Positions 61,592 through 64,000 of a stretch of DNA of 64,000 bases are shown here, piece by piece. The stretch is from Chryseobacterium takakiae (lineage in GTDB: Bacteria; Bacteroidota; Bacteroidia; Flavobacteriales; Weeksellaceae). The position numbers and the translations under genes are program-made. Below the pieces are notes generated by a model. That model did no database searches. It was not told the origin of the DNA and worked only from the letters and a program-made list of their open reading frames with translations. The first letter of the stretch is position 1, and every line of letters starts with the position of its first letter. The stretch spans positions 1 to 64,000 of the forward strand of contig NZ_FQVO01000015.1 of assembly GCF_900129385.1 (NCBI RefSeq). Reading direction: 5' to 3'.

Positions 61592-62480
61592 TACTCAAAT
61601 TGAAATCAGTACTTTTATTTATATCCTAATATTTGCAGGACTATTAATTGTTGCTTTTATACAATTGATTAATGTATGGAACAAACGAGATCGAAACTAT
61701 TATCTTAATTTTTGTGCATTATTATTTTCAGGAATAGTTTATAATCTGATCGAAGGTCTACTCCCGGATCATCAATTTGGTATTGATATCCTGGCACAAA
61801 ATATCCTGGCTTTTACCGTTGGTTTAGTCGTAGCCTTCCATTATCTTTTTTATTTAAAGAAGATCTACAATCTTAAGTTTTACGAAAAAATTTCTTTTGC
61901 ATCCATTGGGATGGCTGCATGCATGGCCCTTATTGTATTATTTATATTACCCTATACGGTAACCAAATCATTAGAGGTTTCAAGAGTATTTTTTCTAGGA
62001 TTTTTCTTCATCGTTCTTTTATTGATGATAATTGTTGTTATTAAAGATCAAATAAAAAAAATTAAAGAAGAAAAATCTGCAGTATTAAAAATTCATTATT
62101 TCATAGGAATCATTGGATTCTTAGGGCTGCTATCACTACCATTTAATATACTTGTTTTCGGAGATAACCAAGTAATAGAGCAATCCTCTTTTAGTGTTGG
62201 ATTTTTCTTCCTTACAATAGACTTTTTCCTATATGGATTAAGAAAAAAAGAACTGAAAAAAAATATCCCTATTGCAGAGCTTTCAGCACGAGAAAACGAA
62301 ATCTTAAAAATTTTGTTAGAAAATCCGGAATTGAAATATGCCGAGATCAGCGAGCGATTAAATATTTCAGAAAAAACGTTATCTACTCATCTTAATAAGA
62401 TTTATAAAAAAATCGGGATTAGAAGTAAGAAAGAAATCAATGAAATGAGTAAATCTACGCGAGAAAGTATAATTTCTTAA
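61584..62480 (+). CDS. Seven-helix membrane protein with LuxR-type DNA-binding domain
   Basis: The 298-residue protein has seven predicted membrane helices in residues 8-225 (FIYILIFAGLLIVAFIQLIN first, SVGFFFLTIDFFLYGL last) and a C-terminal LuxR helix-turn-helix (about 232-290; LSARENEILKILLENPELKY, KTLSTHLNKIYKKIG). Such one-component membrane regulators bind their promoter while still in the membrane. It overlaps the GNAT gene by eight bp, so it may control that gene or the adjacent tra operon, whose promoter (62587-62617) begins about 107 bp downstream. Two terminators follow it. Confidence 0.85.
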   Translation: MFNTQIEISTFIYILIFAGLLIVAFIQLINVWNKRDRNYYLNFCALLFSGIVYNLIEGLLPDHQFGIDILAQNILAFTVGLVVAFHYLFYLKKIYNLKFYEKISFASIGMAACMALIVLFILPYTVTKSLEVSRVFFLGFFFIVLLLMIIVVIKDQIKKIKEEKSAVLKIHYFIGIIGFLGLLSLPFNILVFGDNQVIEQSSFSVGFFFLTIDFFLYGLRKKELKKNIPIAELSARENEILKILLENPELKYAEISERLNISEKTLSTHLNKIYKKIGIRSKKEINEMSKSTRESIIS

Positions 62481-62498
62481 ATTTCCACAATATATATT

Positions 62499-62526
62499 AA
62501 AGCCTGATTATCAGGCTTTATTTTTT
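62499..62526 (+). terminator. Rho-independent terminator after the LuxR-type membrane regulator
   Basis: AAAGCCTGA (62499-62507) and TCAGGCTTT (62511-62519) pair perfectly around TTA, followed by A and six T residues. Confidence 0.92.
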
Positions 62527-62530
62527 GTAA

Positions 62531-62591
62531 AATAATCCTTATTCAGTACCCTTATTTATTTAAGGAGAAGAATAAGGGTTATTTTTTTTCG
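62531..62591 (+). terminator. Second long terminator hairpin
   Basis: AATAATCCTTATTC (62531-62544) pairs with GAATAAGGGTTATT (62570-62583), 14 positions with one T-G pair, then a T tract. With the previous hairpin it separates the regulator pair from the tra operon. Confidence 0.85.
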
Positions 62592-62617
62592 TCTGCTTTT
62601 TTTATGCTATAAGTTTG
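62587..62617 (+). promoter_or_regulatory. Probable promoter of the tra operon
   Basis: TAAGTTTG (62610-62617) matches the -7 element. TTTC, one base from TTTG, lies 19 bp upstream at 62587-62590. The first gene starts at 62655. Confidence 0.6.
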
Positions 62618-62654
62618 AAAATCGAAATTCAAATCAGGTAAAAATTATAGTTAG

Positions 62655-62909
62655 ATGGAAGAATCAAGAAATAAAATTGACAGAGTATTATTGATTATTT
62701 TCTTATCAATAGCATCCTCAATCTTATGGGGAATATTCGTAATGCTTCTATTTTATCTAGTTTTTAATTCTCAATTTTTTTCCAGTCTTATCCAGGATTT
62801 TAATCGAGAAAAAACTGCATTATTTTTTATTGGAGTAGGACTCTTATTAATTTCAGCAATAACCACTACATCTATTTTACTGAAAAAAATCAAAAATTAT
62901 AATGACTAA
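62655..62909 (+). CDS. Small two-helix membrane protein at the start of the tra operon
   Basis: The 84-residue protein has two membrane helices (about 10-32, LLIIFLSIASSILWGIFVML; and 55-78, FIGVGLLLISAITTTSILLK). It is 11 bp before the DUF4134 gene on the same transcript. Not recognised; it may be an accessory of the mating apparatus. Confidence 0.65.
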   Translation: MEESRNKIDRVLLIIFLSIASSILWGIFVMLLFYLVFNSQFFSSLIQDFNREKTALFFIGVGLLLISAITTTSILLKKIKNYND

Positions 62910-62920
62910 AAATAAAAATT

Positions 62921-63223
62921 ATGAAAATGTTGAACAAAAATTTTTGTCAAAAGGCAAGTCTGACTTTGTTTTTACTTTCCGCAAGTTTTATGAATGCACA
63001 GGATTTAGGTCTTGCTTCCGGAGGGAATAAGATTTTAGCTGAACTGGTTAAGGCATTCCCTATTGTTGCCGCTATCGCTTTAATCTGGGTCGGATGGAAG
63101 GCGTTGAATGAGTACAACGACAGTAAAGATGTTTTGGCAGCTTTAAAGATTGTAGGATGGTATTTACTGGCAGTATTCTTTATTATTGGGGCTTATCAGG
63201 TAGTTAAAAATGTGTCTTTATAA
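62921..63223 (+). CDS. DUF4134-like conjugative transfer protein (TraE-type)
   Basis: The 100-residue protein has a signal peptide (LNKNFCQKASLTLFLLSASF, cleaved after MNAQ) and two membrane helices (PIVAAIALIWVGWKALNEYN and VGWYLLAVFFIIGAYQVV). The small two-helix layout and position before the DUF4133 gene fit the DUF4134/TraE family, a VirB2-like pilin in Bacteroidetes mating pores. The match is by layout and context. Confidence 0.7.
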   Translation: MKMLNKNFCQKASLTLFLLSASFMNAQDLGLASGGNKILAELVKAFPIVAAIALIWVGWKALNEYNDSKDVLAALKIVGWYLLAVFFIIGAYQVVKNVSL

Positions 63224-63225
63224 CA

Positions 63226-63510
63226 ATGAAAGAAATCAGGAATTATAAGAACATCAGGAGAAAGCCACAAATACATGGCTTTTCTCCTAATGCTTTTTAT
63301 TTATTCATTGGGATTGCAGGGATGTCTCTAATGACCCTTACCATGGGTTTTAGTTGGGTTAAGATTATATGCATTTTAATTATCAACGCCTTAAGCCTTG
63401 TGTTTACAAAATTGGTGATGAGTAATGACCATATTATGAAAAAATTATTCAATGAAAAGTTTCCTAAAGAAATTTCACCATTGACAAGAGACAGATCAAA
63501 GAAAAAATAA
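63226..63510 (+). CDS. DUF4133-like conjugative transfer protein (TraF-type)
   Basis: The 94-residue protein begins KEIRNYKNIRRKPQIHGFSP, has two close membrane helices (YLFIGIAGMSLMTLTMGFSW and KIICILIINALSLVFTKLVM) and a basic tail. This matches the VirB3-like DUF4133/TraF family, encoded directly before the traG ATPase in Bacteroidetes elements. It starts three bp after the previous stop. Confidence 0.75.
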   Translation: MKEIRNYKNIRRKPQIHGFSPNAFYLFIGIAGMSLMTLTMGFSWVKIICILIINALSLVFTKLVMSNDHIMKKLFNEKFPKEISPLTRDRSKKK

Positions 63511-63526
63511 TATTAAAATACATTCT

Positions 63527-64000
63527 ATGGAAAATTATGTGTTAGGGGAGCAAGGAAATTTCGCATTAGGTTTTAGGTTCCAGATGCCGGAGAAATATTC
63601 CCTGGGAGAGAATGATTTTGACTTATTAAATGATTACTGGAATAAGGCACTGAGAGATTTGCCAACCGGAACAATCTTTTTTAAGCAGGATATTTTTTCA
63701 GAAGATAAATTTGATGCAAAGCAATTTCCGACAAGAAATTTTTTAGAGCGAAAAACCAAGGAATATTTTGATGGGATGGACTACATTTCCCATCAAACGA
63801 ATGTATTTTTTATCCTGCCCAACACTTCTATACAGTTGTCTAAATTAAAAAATCCTATCCGTCCGCCACAGAAACGAATGTTTGCGGAATTTGACGATAA
63901 GATTAAAAATTTTATTGCTTCGGTTGGCCAGGTAATAACTTATCTGCGGTCTGTTAAATTAAGTGGTAATAATCATTTTAAGATTCAACCCCTTTCAAAG
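63527..64000 (+). CDS. traG: TraG-family conjugation ATPase, N-terminal part (runs off window)
   Basis: From ATG 63527 the frame is open to the window edge (158 residues). It reads MENYVLGEQGNFALGFRFQM, GTIFFKQDIFSEDKFDAKQF, LERKTKEYFDGMDYISHQTN, VFFILPNTS, the N-terminal domain of the VirB4-like TraG ATPases of Bacteroidetes conjugative elements. The nucleotide-binding motifs lie beyond the window. It follows the DUF4133 gene by 16 bp, confirming the order of the tra operon. Confidence 0.85.
   Translation, partial: MENYVLGEQGNFALGFRFQMPEKYSLGENDFDLLNDYWNKALRDLPTGTIFFKQDIFSEDKFDAKQFPTRNFLERKTKEYFDGMDYISHQTNVFFILPNTSIQLSKLKNPIRPPQKRMFAEFDDKIKNFIASVGQVITYLRSVKLSGNNHFKIQPLSK

Noticed and set aside
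1..64000. tRNA, rRNA or tmRNA genes
   Set aside because: I looked for cloverleaf arms, CCA ends and rRNA blocks and saw none; a dedicated scan could still find a degenerate tRNA.
1..64000. Insertion sequences or transposase/integrase genes
   Set aside because: No open frame carries a DDE, tyrosine or serine recombinase pattern, so mobility here is argued from plasmid and motif evidence only.

Overview
The window looks like DNA from a low-GC member of the Flavobacteriia, most likely Chryseobacterium, Elizabethkingia or a relative in the Weeksellaceae. The reasons are promoters with a TAnnTTTG -7 element, few recognisable Shine-Dalgarno sites, a type IX secretion sorting domain, Bacteroidetes-type transfer genes (BfmA/BtgA, DUF4133, DUF4134 and TraG families) and many TonB/two-component envelope genes. 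No rRNA, tRNA or housekeeping operon is visible. A Rep initiator with 22-bp-phased iterons, parA with a partner gene, a relaxase, a coupling protein and the start of a tra operon indicate a conjugative plasmid, or an element derived from one. Full iterons lie between 27.2 and 55.1 kb and one degenerate copy lies at 14.2 kb, so most of the window probably belongs to one replicon.

Layout: 0-4 kb holds a partial Crp/Fnr regulator, two stand-alone receiver proteins, an AraC regulator and a secreted protein. 4.3-12.5 kb is a low-GC accessory island: a YhcG/DUF1016 nuclease, a TPR histidine kinase with a LuxR-type response regulator, then an operon with a possible gasdermin-like protein, a TIR protein, a caspase-like protease, a small unknown protein and a ThsB-like TIR protein, followed by a separately promoted SLOG protein. 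12.8-24 kb is richer in GC: nitronate monooxygenase, an outer-membrane receptor, two PAP2 phosphatases, an OmpR/HK pair, an LtaS-like sulfatase-fold transferase and a TSUP transporter, which reads as an envelope-remodelling module. 24-28.3 kb has a receiver with a CTG start, a GAF histidine kinase, a HEPN protein, gene remnants and the first iterons. 28.3-33.4 kb is an inducible mutagenesis cassette: a DnaE-type polymerase and DinB, divergent from an S24 repressor. 33.7 kb carries a strong structured RNA candidate. 34.5-45.7 kb is an RHS polymorphic-toxin locus with a small T9SS-tagged protein in front and an array of putative immunity genes behind. 46-52.6 kb is plasmid maintenance and anti-restriction (ArdC, nuclease, ParA) with tiny minus-strand genes and a repeated AGTTATATAACT element before many genes. 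52.7-64 kb holds Rep, oriV, a candidate oriT, mobilisation genes and the start of the transfer operon, interrupted by a GNAT enzyme and a seven-helix LuxR regulator.

The most interesting system is at 5.4-12.4 kb. An inverted repeat (TATCCTCA-N4-TGAGGATA) lies about 64 bp upstream of the -7 element of two promoters: the one before the small gene ahead of the TPR kinase, and the one before the gasdermin-like/TIR/caspase operon. This links the two-component system to a cell-suicide-type immune operon in which a TIR-made nucleotide could switch on a caspase-like protease and, possibly, a pore-former.
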